A stretch of DNA of 47,253 bases. Source: Bdellovibrionales bacterium. GTDB lineage: Bacteria > Bdellovibrionota > Bdellovibrionia > Bdellovibrionales > UBA1609. Position numbers and translations under genes: made by a program. Shown here piece after piece: positions 35,692 through 44,063 of the stretch. The notes under the pieces are model-generated. The model ran no database searches, was not told where the DNA came from, and saw only the letters and a list, made by a program, of their open reading frames with translations. Numbering within the stretch: position 1 is the stretch's first letter; every line of letters starts with the position of its first letter. The stretch spans positions 1 to 47,253 of the forward strand of contig JACOND010000007.1 in the NCBI GenBank assembly GCA_014323935.1. The letters are read 5' to 3'.

Positions 35692-35720
35692 CTTTTAGAA
35701 AAACAATTGCATTTTGTCAT
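35692..35720 (-). promoter_or_regulatory. putative leaderless promoter of the GT-C gene
   Basis: ATGACA (35715-35720), 17-bp spacer, TAAAAG (35692-35697), 8 nt to the ATG. The dead copy keeps the same arrangement (ATGACA 34091-34096, 17 bp, TAATAA 34068-34073, 8 nt). Confidence 0.45.
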
Positions 35721-35774
35721 TAAATATTTTTTATTATCTTTATTACAAGAAATGATATAAAGTGAAGTGTTCTC

Positions 35775-36635
35775 ATGTCAAATCTAGGAAATAAAACAGC
35801 TATTATTTTTCTTACAAAAAATGAAGAAAATACGATAGGAGGACTCATTGATGAACTTAAAAGTATTTTAAAATCTCTTCCTAAGGTAAGAGCTAAGATC
35901 TTTATTTGCGATGATTCAAAAGATAAAACAAGAAACATTGCTAAACAAAAAGGAGTTGAAATCATTAAGGGAAAAGATTCTTTAGCTTTAAGTTACTATT
36001 TTGCTCTTTATAGCCTTTCAAAATCTAATGAATTTGAAAATATAATTACAATAGATGGAGATGGACAAACTGATTTATCAGAATTTTCCTTTTTTTATGA
36101 AGCTTTGTATCAAGGATATGATTTAATTGTAGGATCAAGGTTTTTACAAAAAAATTTAATTTCTTATAATTATTTGATGATGAATTTTATAGGGGTTAAA
36201 ATTTTATCTTTTGTGATTACTTTTTGTACCTTTCAAAAATTTACAGACTCTCATGGAGGATTAAGAGGTATGAAAAACTCAGTTGCAAAAAATATTAAAT
36301 TTCTTGGCACTCATTCTTATGTTCAAGAAAGTATTATCACAGCAAAAGAAAAAGGATTTAAAATTAAAGAATTACCAACAAAATGGCGTAAAAGAGAATT
36401 TGGAGAAAGCCGTGTTCTTTCTTCTAAATGGATTTATATAAAAAAGATGAGTGGAGTTCTTTTACTTAGAATGAGAGTTCACTATTTATTTCTTATTATA
36501 GCTTTTATATCTTTATTTATCTTTAATCATCAAAATTTTTATAAGATTTTAATAGCTTTATTTCCTTTGAGTGAATTTTATAAAGTTTACACTTATAGAA
36601 AAAATAGACAAAAAATAGAAAAAGAGTATGGATAA
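35775..36635 (+). CDS. GT2 glycosyltransferase, dolichyl/polyprenyl-phosphate mannose synthase-like
   Basis: 286 aa. GT-A domain with FLTKNEENTIGGL, ICDDSKDKT, the metal-binding TIDGDGQTD (about residues 94-102) and SHGGLRGM. The later HSYVQESIITAKEKGFKIKELP and a basic WRKREFGESR motif are typical of polyprenyl-phosphate hexose synthases (DPM1/DpmA, ArnC, GtrB). One or two C-terminal hydrophobic stretches (about 237-262) may anchor it. Likely makes a lipid-linked sugar for the neighbouring GT-C enzyme. It overlaps the next gene by 8 nt. Confidence 0.82.
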   Translation: MSNLGNKTAIIFLTKNEENTIGGLIDELKSILKSLPKVRAKIFICDDSKDKTRNIAKQKGVEIIKGKDSLALSYYFALYSLSKSNEFENIITIDGDGQTDLSEFSFFYEALYQGYDLIVGSRFLQKNLISYNYLMMNFIGVKILSFVITFCTFQKFTDSHGGLRGMKNSVAKNIKFLGTHSYVQESIITAKEKGFKIKELPTKWRKREFGESRVLSSKWIYIKKMSGVLLLRMRVHYLFLIIAFISLFIFNHQNFYKILIALFPLSEFYKVYTYRKNRQKIEKEYG

Positions 36636-38301
36636 GTATTTTTTTAAAATTGCTTCGACTTCAAAAGAACGTGCCTTGAATTTACTTGATAGAAATGTTC
36701 ATTCAAAAACTTTTGGTTGTTTTGACAGGTACTATTGGCATTTTAAAACCAAAGATTTTCCTTCTTCTTCCTATCAAATGGGAGTCGAGTATTTAGCTAG
36801 ATTATGGAATGATTCTTACGAAGAAAATGAATTTTATAAAAATCCGCTGGTGTTAAAATGGATCAAAGCTAGCTTAAAATATACTTGTTCTATACAACAT
36901 AAAGATGGTTCTTTTGATGAATGGTATCCTAATGAAAGAGGTCATGCAGGACCTACTTCTTATGTCCTACATGCCTTGATTCAGGCCTATCAGATTGTAG
37001 AAAAGGAATTAGAAGAGCCTTTAAAAAAAGAAATATACGAGGTCCTCTTAAAATCCTCTTCTTTTTTAATAAGACAAAAAGAAGGAGCTAAACTTACAAA
37101 TCATTACGTTTTATTTTTACTTTCTTTGTATGAAATTTATCAGATAGTTTCTTTAGAAGATATCAAGTTACAATTTGAATCTCATTTAAAAGATTTTGAA
37201 TCTTTTATAGATAAAGAAGGTTGGAGTATAGAATATGACAGCTTAGATTTTGGATATAACTTAGCAACTTTAAGTTTTTTAGCTCGTTTAGATAAGCTTT
37301 ATCCTCATCCTTTGTTTAGTAGTTATGCCAAAAAAAGTTTTTATTTCCTTTCTTATTTTTTCTATCCTGGAGGAGATTTTGGAGCTTTAGGAAGCCGGAA
37401 CACTTGCCATCTTTATCCTTATGCTTTTAAATATTGGAGTGAAAGAAAGTCCCTTTCTATAGCAGGAGAAATTTACAATTATTTAAAAGAAAAAAAAGCT
37501 TTTGAAAAGCTAAGTCCTAACAGTCAAGATGATCATTATCTTTTCTATCGTTTAAGTGAGTACTTAGAAACAGATGAGATACAAAGTACTCAAACTTATA
37601 AAAAAGAAGGACTGCCTTTTACACATAAACCCTTTAAAAAGTATTTTTCTAGCTCTGGTTTTTTTATTCAAAAATCAAAGGATTTTTATTTTGTAGCCAA
37701 TATGAAAAAAGGAGCTTGTTTAAGAGTCTATGATGTAAAAAAAGAAAAATGTCTTCTTAAAAACAATGGTTGGCTTTTAAAATCAAAAAATAAATTATTT
37801 ACGAACTGTTATTATTCTGATCAAAGGCAAATAAAAATTGAAGACTCTCAAATATCTACGGAAGGAACAAGTTACATTTTATCTGAAAAATATTTTAACA
37901 GTTTAAAATTTATTTTATTTCGTTTAATCAGTTTAACTGTCAGGCATTATAAGTTAGCTTATTTTTTTAAAAAAATAATTCGTCAACTTCTTATTACACA
38001 AAAAGGAAAAAAAGGAGTTTTCTTTAAACGAACGATTTATTTGAAAGATCAAATTCTAATTATTGAAGATTGTATTAATAAAAAAAAAGCTACGAAACTC
38101 TTTTATGGAGGAAATTTTTCTACTCGTTATGTTCCTCAGTCTAATTATTTTTTGCAATCTGATTTGTGTCATTCGAGCTTAACTTTAGATTTAAATAAAA
38201 ACAAAGCAAATATTACTGTAAGACAAAAGCTTATTTCCTACAAAGAAACAAAAGAGGAACTTAAATATGAAGACGGAGAGTTTTTTTCTTTGCAGGAATA
38301 G
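36628..38301 (+). CDS. Heparinase/alpha-alpha-toroid-like protein
   Basis: 557 aa, no signal peptide. The N-terminal 300 residues are helical with repeated aromatic/Gly-rich motifs (YYWHFKTKDFPSSSYQMG, CSIQHKDGSFDEWYPNERGHAG, YPGGDFGALGSRNT) as in alpha-toroid enzymes and heparinase II/III-like proteins of polysaccharide clusters. The C-terminal 230 residues are beta-rich (SGFFIQKSKDFYFVANM, RTIYLKDQILIIEDC). By position it could be a polysaccharide lyase, epimerase or glycan-binding protein acting on the product of this cluster. Being leaderless of an export signal, it would act in the cytosol. Catalytic residues cannot be assigned. Confidence 0.6.
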   Translation: MDKYFFKIASTSKERALNLLDRNVHSKTFGCFDRYYWHFKTKDFPSSSYQMGVEYLARLWNDSYEENEFYKNPLVLKWIKASLKYTCSIQHKDGSFDEWYPNERGHAGPTSYVLHALIQAYQIVEKELEEPLKKEIYEVLLKSSSFLIRQKEGAKLTNHYVLFLLSLYEIYQIVSLEDIKLQFESHLKDFESFIDKEGWSIEYDSLDFGYNLATLSFLARLDKLYPHPLFSSYAKKSFYFLSYFFYPGGDFGALGSRNTCHLYPYAFKYWSERKSLSIAGEIYNYLKEKKAFEKLSPNSQDDHYLFYRLSEYLETDEIQSTQTYKKEGLPFTHKPFKKYFSSSGFFIQKSKDFYFVANMKKGACLRVYDVKKEKCLLKNNGWLLKSKNKLFTNCYYSDQRQIKIEDSQISTEGTSYILSEKYFNSLKFILFRLISLTVRHYKLAYFFKKIIRQLLITQKGKKGVFFKRTIYLKDQILIIEDCINKKKATKLFYGGNFSTRYVPQSNYFLQSDLCHSSLTLDLNKNKANITVRQKLISYKETKEELKYEDGEFFSLQE

Positions 38302-38349
38302 AAAAAACTACTCAGATAAAATCATAAAGATTATAAAATTAGGTTTTTT

Positions 38350-40182
38350 ATGTGTGCTATAGCAGGTTGCCTTTATTTTCAAAAAACAGAAAAGTTTTCT
38401 CTTAAAACTCTTTTAAAAAGGATGCATCATAGAGGCCCAGATGCAACAGATTACATAGATCAAGAGAGCTGGAGTATTGGTTTTAACCGTTTAGCTATTA
38501 CATCTGAAAAAGAGACATCAACTCAACCTTTATGGAGTTTAGATAAAAGATTTTGTTTTGTTTTTAATGGAGAAATTTATAATTATAAAGAAATAAAAAA
38601 AACATTAGAAACTAAGAATTATCAATTTAAAACTCTTTGTGATGCGGAAGTTTTGTTTTATTCTTACCTGGAATATGGAACAGAGGCGTTTTTAAAATGT
38701 CAGGGTATGTTTGCTTGTGCTATTTTTGATACTTTAGAGAAAAAATGGACTTTAGTTAGAGATCCTTTAGGCATTAAACCTCTTTACTTTCAAATAGATA
38801 AAAATCAATTTGTTTTTTCTTCTGAGATAAAAGCTCTTTTAACTTTAAAAAAACCAGGAATTAATAAAAAAGTTCTCCCTTATTATCTTCAAAAAAGATT
38901 CGTTTTAGGAAAAGAAACTTTATTTTCTGAAATCTTTAGATTGCAAGCTGGAGAAATCATGACGGTTTCTTCTAAAAAAGATATAAAGATAACAAAATAT
39001 TGGGTCCCTCATTTTTCAGTTTCTAAAAACAAAAAAGAAAGATTTCAAGATTTTTGTGCTAAATTAAGAGAATCTGTTCGTTTAAGCTCTGAAAGTAAAT
39101 CAAATGAAGCCATTTTACTTTCAGGAGGGGTGGACTCTTGCCTTCTGAATGCTTTAATTCATTCTTTTTGTTCAAAGAGATCTTCTCTTCCTTCTGTTTA
39201 TTTTTTCGATAACAAATACGATAAAAAAGAAAGGGCTTTTGTAGAACATGTGATTCGTAAAACAAAGCAAGACTTTCATGTTGTTTCTCCTGAAGAAAAA
39301 GACTTTCTTCTTTTACCTAAAGCTATAAAGGCTTTAGAAGAACCTTTAGGAGATTCTATTATTATCCCTACCTATAAATTATTAAAGAGTGTTTCTGAAA
39401 AAAATAAAGTTGTTTTTTCTGGAGAGGGAATAGATGAACTTCTTGGAGGATATGTGCATCATTGGTTATTTTATTTTTTAAAAAAATTTCAAGGTTTTTT
39501 ATATTTTCCCATAGAGTATATCTTTCCTGAATCTGTTTTTAATTTTTTATTTCCTTATTCTGGAAAATTTGAAAAAAAATCTATTTCACATCTCTTAAAT
39601 CAATTGAGGAATAAAGGACTCTCAAAATATTTAGACATGCTTCATCTTTTTAATAAAAAAGAGCTAAGGACATTATTTCCTGGTCTACTAGAAGAAACAA
39701 AGTTAACTTACCCAAAGGTATCTTCTTTAAAAGATGTCATGAAATTTGACATTCAAAATTGGTTAGCTAATTATAATCTTCTCAGAATAGATAAGTTAAG
39801 TATGGTACATTCTTTAGAAGTGAGAGTTCCTTATTTGAACTTAGACTTTGTTAATGTTTGTTTAGGTTTATCTACAAAAGATATGATCTCTTTATTTACT
39901 AGAAAAAAAATTTTAAGATCTTTTGCTTATAAAAAATCTCTTTTAGCTTTTAAAATAGCTTATAGAAAAAAACAAGCTTTTACATTTCAAGATAATAAAG
40001 TGTACAAAAAAGAATACAATAATTTTGTAAGAGATCACTTAGATGATTCTTTTAAAAGAAAATGGGATATAAATTCTAAAGCTTTAGAAAACTTGTTAGA
40101 AACAAATTCTAAGTACCTAGAAACTCAAAAAAAAATCACATCTCTTCTTAATTTATCAGTTTGGACAAAAGAATTTTTTTGA
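38350..40182 (+). CDS. asnB: AsnB-type glutamine-dependent amidotransferase
   Basis: 610 aa. N-terminal glutaminase domain begins MCAIAGC with Cys2 as nucleophile; RGPDAT, FNGEIYNY and DAEVLF complete the site. The synthetase domain has the ATP pyrophosphatase loop LLSGGVDS (about 256-263) and GEGIDELLGGY. The C-terminus includes LLRIDKLSMVHSLEVRVPYL. It could be a true asparagine synthetase. However, in surface-glycan clusters such proteins often amidate uronic acids, and here it lies with a uronate-forming dehydrogenase and glycosyltransferases. Confidence 0.85.
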   Translation: MCAIAGCLYFQKTEKFSLKTLLKRMHHRGPDATDYIDQESWSIGFNRLAITSEKETSTQPLWSLDKRFCFVFNGEIYNYKEIKKTLETKNYQFKTLCDAEVLFYSYLEYGTEAFLKCQGMFACAIFDTLEKKWTLVRDPLGIKPLYFQIDKNQFVFSSEIKALLTLKKPGINKKVLPYYLQKRFVLGKETLFSEIFRLQAGEIMTVSSKKDIKITKYWVPHFSVSKNKKERFQDFCAKLRESVRLSSESKSNEAILLSGGVDSCLLNALIHSFCSKRSSLPSVYFFDNKYDKKERAFVEHVIRKTKQDFHVVSPEEKDFLLLPKAIKALEEPLGDSIIIPTYKLLKSVSEKNKVVFSGEGIDELLGGYVHHWLFYFLKKFQGFLYFPIEYIFPESVFNFLFPYSGKFEKKSISHLLNQLRNKGLSKYLDMLHLFNKKELRTLFPGLLEETKLTYPKVSSLKDVMKFDIQNWLANYNLLRIDKLSMVHSLEVRVPYLNLDFVNVCLGLSTKDMISLFTRKKILRSFAYKKSLLAFKIAYRKKQAFTFQDNKVYKKEYNNFVRDHLDDSFKRKWDINSKALENLLETNSKYLETQKKITSLLNLSVWTKEFF

Positions 40183-40485
40183 TAAGTTAAAAATCATCCT
40201 TTTATCTTTATTTCCTTAATTTTTAAATAAAAATGAGTCTAAGTAAGTAGATGCTTTTTTAATATTTTATAGAGAATTAAATATATAATTCAAGATTCTT
40301 TTTTTGTGAAAAATAGACCAGATTTTTAAGGATTTAAAGAAATTTTACAAAAATTTTAATAAAAATAAAATTTTTTAAGCTTTTAACTTCAATATATGAA
40401 AATAAAGATATTTTACTCAAAAAAATAGTAGACATTCTAAAAAAACATTTTTTAAACTTATCAGTGACTTTTAATCTAAATATTT
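40183..40485 (+). other. Intergenic boundary between glycan cluster and accessory island
   Basis: 303 nt with no ORF, no RNA gene and no obvious attachment site. Very AT-rich. A TAATCT lies 8 nt before the ParA remnant's ATG, but no good -35 accompanies it. Confidence 0.4.
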
Positions 40486-40891
40486 ATGCCACAAGATACT
40501 ATAAGATATGCTATTTGGAATAATAAAGGAGGAGTGGGAAAAACTTTTCTCTCTTTCATGTTATCTGTCGAGTATGCTATTAAAAACCCTTCAAAAAAAA
40601 TAATAGTTGTAGATATGTGTCCTCAAGCTAACTTATCAGAAATTTTTCTCGGTGGAAATAATAAGGGTTCAAAACAATTGGAAAAGTTCATAAAAGACAA
40701 GAAAACAGTCTTTTAAAAACTTAAATAAAAAGCTGACTTATTTTAAGCAAATTTTATCAAGCTTAGATCATTAAAGAATCCTAACTATAAAGGAGTTTTA
40801 ATCTTTTTTGTCAATGTCGTTAAACTTAAAAGAGGAATTAGATATTCAATTTTCTAAAGTACAAGCTAAAGCTATAGTCACAAAAAAATAA
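40486..40891 (+). pseudogene. Truncated ParA-family ATPase
   Basis: The first 76 codons (40486-40716) are the start of a ParA/MinD-type ATPase. The deviant Walker A loop NNKGGVGKT (12-20) is followed by KKIIVVDMCPQANLSEIFLGG, then a premature stop after KDKKTVF. A scrap resembling a later part of the same protein (26 codons with EELDIQFSKVQAKAI) is open at 40814-40891. Normal relatives are about 250 aa or more, and Walker B is absent here. A DNA-partitioning or mobile-element origin is likely; no ParB or origin repeats are seen. Confidence 0.8.
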
Positions 40892-41033
40892 TTAAGAGAA
40901 GACAATGGTACTTAATATTATAAATTGTTAAAAATAAGTACTATGAATTTAGTTTTAGAAATATACTTTAATTGAAATAGGAATTTTTGAGACTTAAAAT
41001 CTTATTATTTTTTAATGTCTTTCTTTTTTTATT

Positions 41034-41220
41034 ATCAGTCATTTTCTTGATTCTGTTTTATATTTTGTGAATCAGTCTTTTAGACCTCTGAATGTTACTT
41101 TAGTTAAAATGACACAATTGATTCCTAATTTAGAAGCTGTGAATTAGAAGTCTGAGTTTATCAATCAAGAATTATTGCTTTTAGTCATTTTGCTTCTTCC
41201 TGTTTGTATCTAATTTTATG
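41034..41220 (+). pseudogene. Decayed membrane-protein fragment, unidentified
   Basis: An open stretch reading ISHFLDSVLYFVNQSFRPL and LVKMTQLIPNLEAVN is interrupted by TAG (41145-41147) and continues in frame as KSEFINQELLLLVILLLP before TAA. The hydrophobic pattern suggests a lost transmembrane gene; the family is unknown. The surrounding 40892-41439 holds no other signal apart from an isolated 21-codon ORF near 41246. Confidence 0.3.
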
Positions 41221-41439
41221 GATAGGTTTTATTTTTTAATAGGTATGGAAAAATACAAATTGACGCCTTCTATAAAAATATTTCTTAATACTTTAAAAAT
41301 TTTACATTGACTAAAATAAAAGGCATCTATCTCTTAAATTAAAGATTTAATGCGGAGTAGGAAAAAAATCCTATTGGAATAAAAACTTGATAAACTCTAA
41401 CTATAGAGATACTTTAATAGAATTAAACCAATCTTTTAA

Positions 41440-42489
41440 ATGATGAACGACTATAAAGAAAGAAAGTATTTATCTGCAATAGAAGTAGCAAAATATTTAG
41501 GAATCACTGTTCAAGTTTTACATGGTTTGGTTAGACAAAAGAAAATTAAGAGTGTCATTGCTTCTAGCGGTCAAAAGCGGTTTAAATTGCAAGACTTACA
41601 AAACTATGAAAAAAAACAGAACCAAATAAAAAAAATAAGTCAAAAACGAAATATAAAAAATAATCTTTTACAAATTAACGATAGCTCGCATAAAATTTTC
41701 ATAAAAAACTCAATGAATATGGATGAGTTGGACGATAGTTCTGTTCATTTAATGGTGACCTCCCCTCCTTATTTTAATGCAAAGATGTACACAAAAAAGC
41801 CTGTGAAAGGAGATTTAGGAAATATCCATGATCTTGATGAATGGTTTGAGAAAATTGGAATTGTTTGGAATGAGGTTTTTAGAGTGCTTCAACCGGGAAG
41901 AAAAGCTTTTATAAATATTATGAATTTACCTATAAGAATTGAAAAAGGGTTTAAAACTTTAAATCTGGTTGGCAAAACTATAGACACTATGGAAAAAATT
42001 GGGTTTATTTTCAAGAGGGATATTATATGGCATAAAACAAATGGAGTGAAAGCCCACTTTGGAACCTACCCCTACCCAGGAGGTATTTTAATTAACAATA
42101 TGCACGAGTTTATTTTGGAGTTCAATAAACCAGATAAAAAAGGCTTCAGTAAATATAGTCATTTAAGCAAAGAACAAAAAGAAAATTCAAAATTAGATAA
42201 AGATTTTTGGTTAAGTATTAAAAACAGCGATGTATGGAAAATGAAACCGGAAAATAGTGGTGATAGTCGCTCTCATATTGCTCCCTTTCCCTATGAATTA
42301 CCTTATAGGATCATTAAAGCTTTTACTTATGTAAATGAAACCGTATTAGACCCTTTTGCAGGGAGTGGAACTACAGCAAAGTCTGCCGCAGATTTAGAAA
42401 GGAATAGTATAGGATATGAAATTGCTCCTAAAATTGCTGAAGATGCTATTGCTAATTTAAAAAACTATCAAAACAGATTTTTTAGCTAA
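41440..42489 (+). CDS. DNA methyltransferase with fused MerR/excisionase-type HTH
   Basis: 349 aa. Residues 10-55 form a MerR/excisionase-like helix-turn-helix (YLSAIEVAKYLGITVQVLHGL and RFKLQDL). After a lysine-rich linker comes a beta-class methylase. Catalytic motif IV is TSPPYF (about residues 104-109), which favours N4-cytosine, less often N6-adenine, methylation. The SAM-binding motif I is near the C-terminus, LDPFAGSGTTAKSA. Motif order IV...I defines the beta class. Both motifs are intact. The next gene begins 7 nt later and is the likely partner endonuclease. The HTH may add sequence reading or autoregulate the operon. Confidence 0.85.
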   Translation: MMNDYKERKYLSAIEVAKYLGITVQVLHGLVRQKKIKSVIASSGQKRFKLQDLQNYEKKQNQIKKISQKRNIKNNLLQINDSSHKIFIKNSMNMDELDDSSVHLMVTSPPYFNAKMYTKKPVKGDLGNIHDLDEWFEKIGIVWNEVFRVLQPGRKAFINIMNLPIRIEKGFKTLNLVGKTIDTMEKIGFIFKRDIIWHKTNGVKAHFGTYPYPGGILINNMHEFILEFNKPDKKGFSKYSHLSKEQKENSKLDKDFWLSIKNSDVWKMKPENSGDSRSHIAPFPYELPYRIIKAFTYVNETVLDPFAGSGTTAKSAADLERNSIGYEIAPKIAEDAIANLKNYQNRFFS

Positions 42490-42496
42490 ATAAGAA

Positions 42497-43624
42497 ATGA
42501 TGATTCCTGATGCAAAGATAATATATGCCCAGTCCAGAGATATTAAATCTAGAACTTATTTAGAGTATCGTAGAGATATGAAACAAAAAGCTATCGCTGA
42601 ACTTGAAGTTTTGCCATGGCTAAAAGAACAAATCAGGAAATTAGATAGTAAGGCTAGCGTAGAAAAGTCTGGAGCTGATAAATTTATATGGTTTTTAAGA
42701 AGAGGAGGTCTTACAGGGAAACCTGATTTTATAGTTAAATATGAAAATAAAAAAGAAGAGTATATAGAGTTTCAATATGCAAAAGAAGAATTGAAAGCTT
42801 ATGATTTTAAAATTTCTAAGATTGCACCAAAAGATAGGAAGTTAAAAAAAAGAGTCCCTAAAAAAGATACAAAAATTTTATATATTATTAAGCCAGCTGA
42901 GGAATTTGCGATTTTAGAGCCTTCTTGGATAATGAAACATTCAAAGCAAACGGTTGCACCTGCTTGGGGAAATACTCCTGTTTTTAGAGTTCCTAAAGAG
43001 AAACTTAAAGAAGTTTTAAAGAAAGATAAAAAATTAAACCTTCTTTGTAAATTAATAGATAAAAAAAACTATATCTTAGATTTTCAACATAAAGTTATTG
43101 AAATAGAAAAAGAGAAATGTGCTTATTTACTTGAGCAGGTTTTAGATAAGGAAAAAGTATTAAAAATCATACCTAAAACTTTGGATGGTTTTTTTAAAGT
43201 TTGTTTTATACTTAGCCATCTTCAAAAGGTCCCTGCTAATGCTAGTTTATGGTTGATATACTTACTATCTTTTTTAAATCAGAAACTTAATTCCTATAAG
43301 ATATTTCAAATAGTCTACAGTTTAGATTTTCTTTATTCAAAGTTTGATTTAAAAAATAACGAGATAAATAAATTAGTAGAGGGAATAAATTTTCTTTATA
43401 AAAAGTTACAGCAGTTTTCAAAAACTGATGGTTCTTTTCAATCAAGTAAAACAATTGCTCCTTTAGAGGATACAAGATACGTTCTTTTTACAATAAATAT
43501 CATTGAGGATTTAACTCAGGATATTTTATTTTACTATGGCAATAGTATGGGTTGGAAACCTATTCACAAAATATATCAAACTATTCCTCAAGTAGATAAA
43601 ACTTTTGAATTTATTAAAAAATAA
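42497..43624 (+). CDS. Putative type II restriction endonuclease paired with the methylase
   Basis: 375 aa, not recognised by family. The N-terminal half contains TGKPDFIVKY (about 75-84) and, 11 residues after the PD, EYIEFQYAKEE. This fits a PD-(D/E)xK-type nuclease core in which the last residue is Gln (ExQ), a variant known in some restriction enzymes. Upstream acidic and basic residues (VEKSGADKFIWFLRR) would complete the core. A block with PAWGNTPVFRVPKEKL follows. The C-terminal 170 residues are helical (FFKVCFILSHLQKVPANA). The main reason for the call is its place 7 nt after the methylase; it could also be another accessory protein. Confidence 0.6.
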   Translation: MMIPDAKIIYAQSRDIKSRTYLEYRRDMKQKAIAELEVLPWLKEQIRKLDSKASVEKSGADKFIWFLRRGGLTGKPDFIVKYENKKEEYIEFQYAKEELKAYDFKISKIAPKDRKLKKRVPKKDTKILYIIKPAEEFAILEPSWIMKHSKQTVAPAWGNTPVFRVPKEKLKEVLKKDKKLNLLCKLIDKKNYILDFQHKVIEIEKEKCAYLLEQVLDKEKVLKIIPKTLDGFFKVCFILSHLQKVPANASLWLIYLLSFLNQKLNSYKIFQIVYSLDFLYSKFDLKNNEINKLVEGINFLYKKLQQFSKTDGSFQSSKTIAPLEDTRYVLFTINIIEDLTQDILFYYGNSMGWKPIHKIYQTIPQVDKTFEFIKK

Positions 43625-44063
43625 ATACAGAATCATAAGGAGTAATATAACAGAAATACAAAAAACTAGCTGGCTTTTTATTTAAAAAACCTCATTTTAA
43701 ATTTATGAGAGATCGTAATAATAAATTTCATATAAAATTAGCACAAACTATCTTAAATTGTATTATATTTTTTGGTTATCTTTTCATTGATGAAATTTTA
43801 AAATGATAACAGATATCGGAAATTTTGTCTGGAGTCTTAGGTCAGTTTTTACTTTGGTAGTGGAGTACATAAAAAGATAAACTAAAAAATATATAACAAA
43901 AAAATATCACTGAATCCACAAAAAGTGACACAAAAAATAACACATTTGAAAAGAGAGATAGAAACTTTTGATAGAATAAACAGATTATCATATTGCTTAC
44001 AGATTTTTTTATCATTTTTTTTCCTCTTTTTTATTTTGAAAAACTTGTAAAGAGCAGGTGATT
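43625..44063. other. Gene-poor debris stretch
   Basis: 439 nt with only very short ORFs. A 57-codon minus-strand ORF (43842-44015) has a Shine-Dalgarno-like GAGG but a sequence dominated by Phe/Leu/Ile as expected from T-rich DNA. A 34-codon and a 25-codon ORF overlap by ATGA on the plus strand near 43710-43880. None can be supported as a gene. Confidence 0.4.

Larger units (their letters stand above)
32531..35720 (-). repeat. Tandem direct duplication, about 1.59-kb unit
   Basis: The unit at 32531-34096 is repeated at 34121-35720, offset 1590 bp from stop codon to stop codon. It includes the gene, its -35/-10 region (TGTCAT on the plus strand at 34091-34096 and 35715-35720) and the T-rich sequence downstream. 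One copy is intact, one is dead. Confidence 0.85.

Noticed and set aside
35720..35965. Minus-strand ORF of 81 codons opposite the GT2 start
   Set aside because: Covers the start of a clear glycosyltransferase and the GT-C promoter; no independent support.
41145..41147. Idea that TAG is read as an amino acid, because the frame continues after it
   Set aside because: TAG ends the rimP ORF and other open frames in the window, and the surrounding fragment has further stops; simple decay explains it.
43842..44015. 57-codon hydrophobic minus-strand ORF, a possible small toxin
   Set aside because: Phe/Leu/Ile-rich composition is expected from T-rich DNA; only a GAGG upstream supports it.
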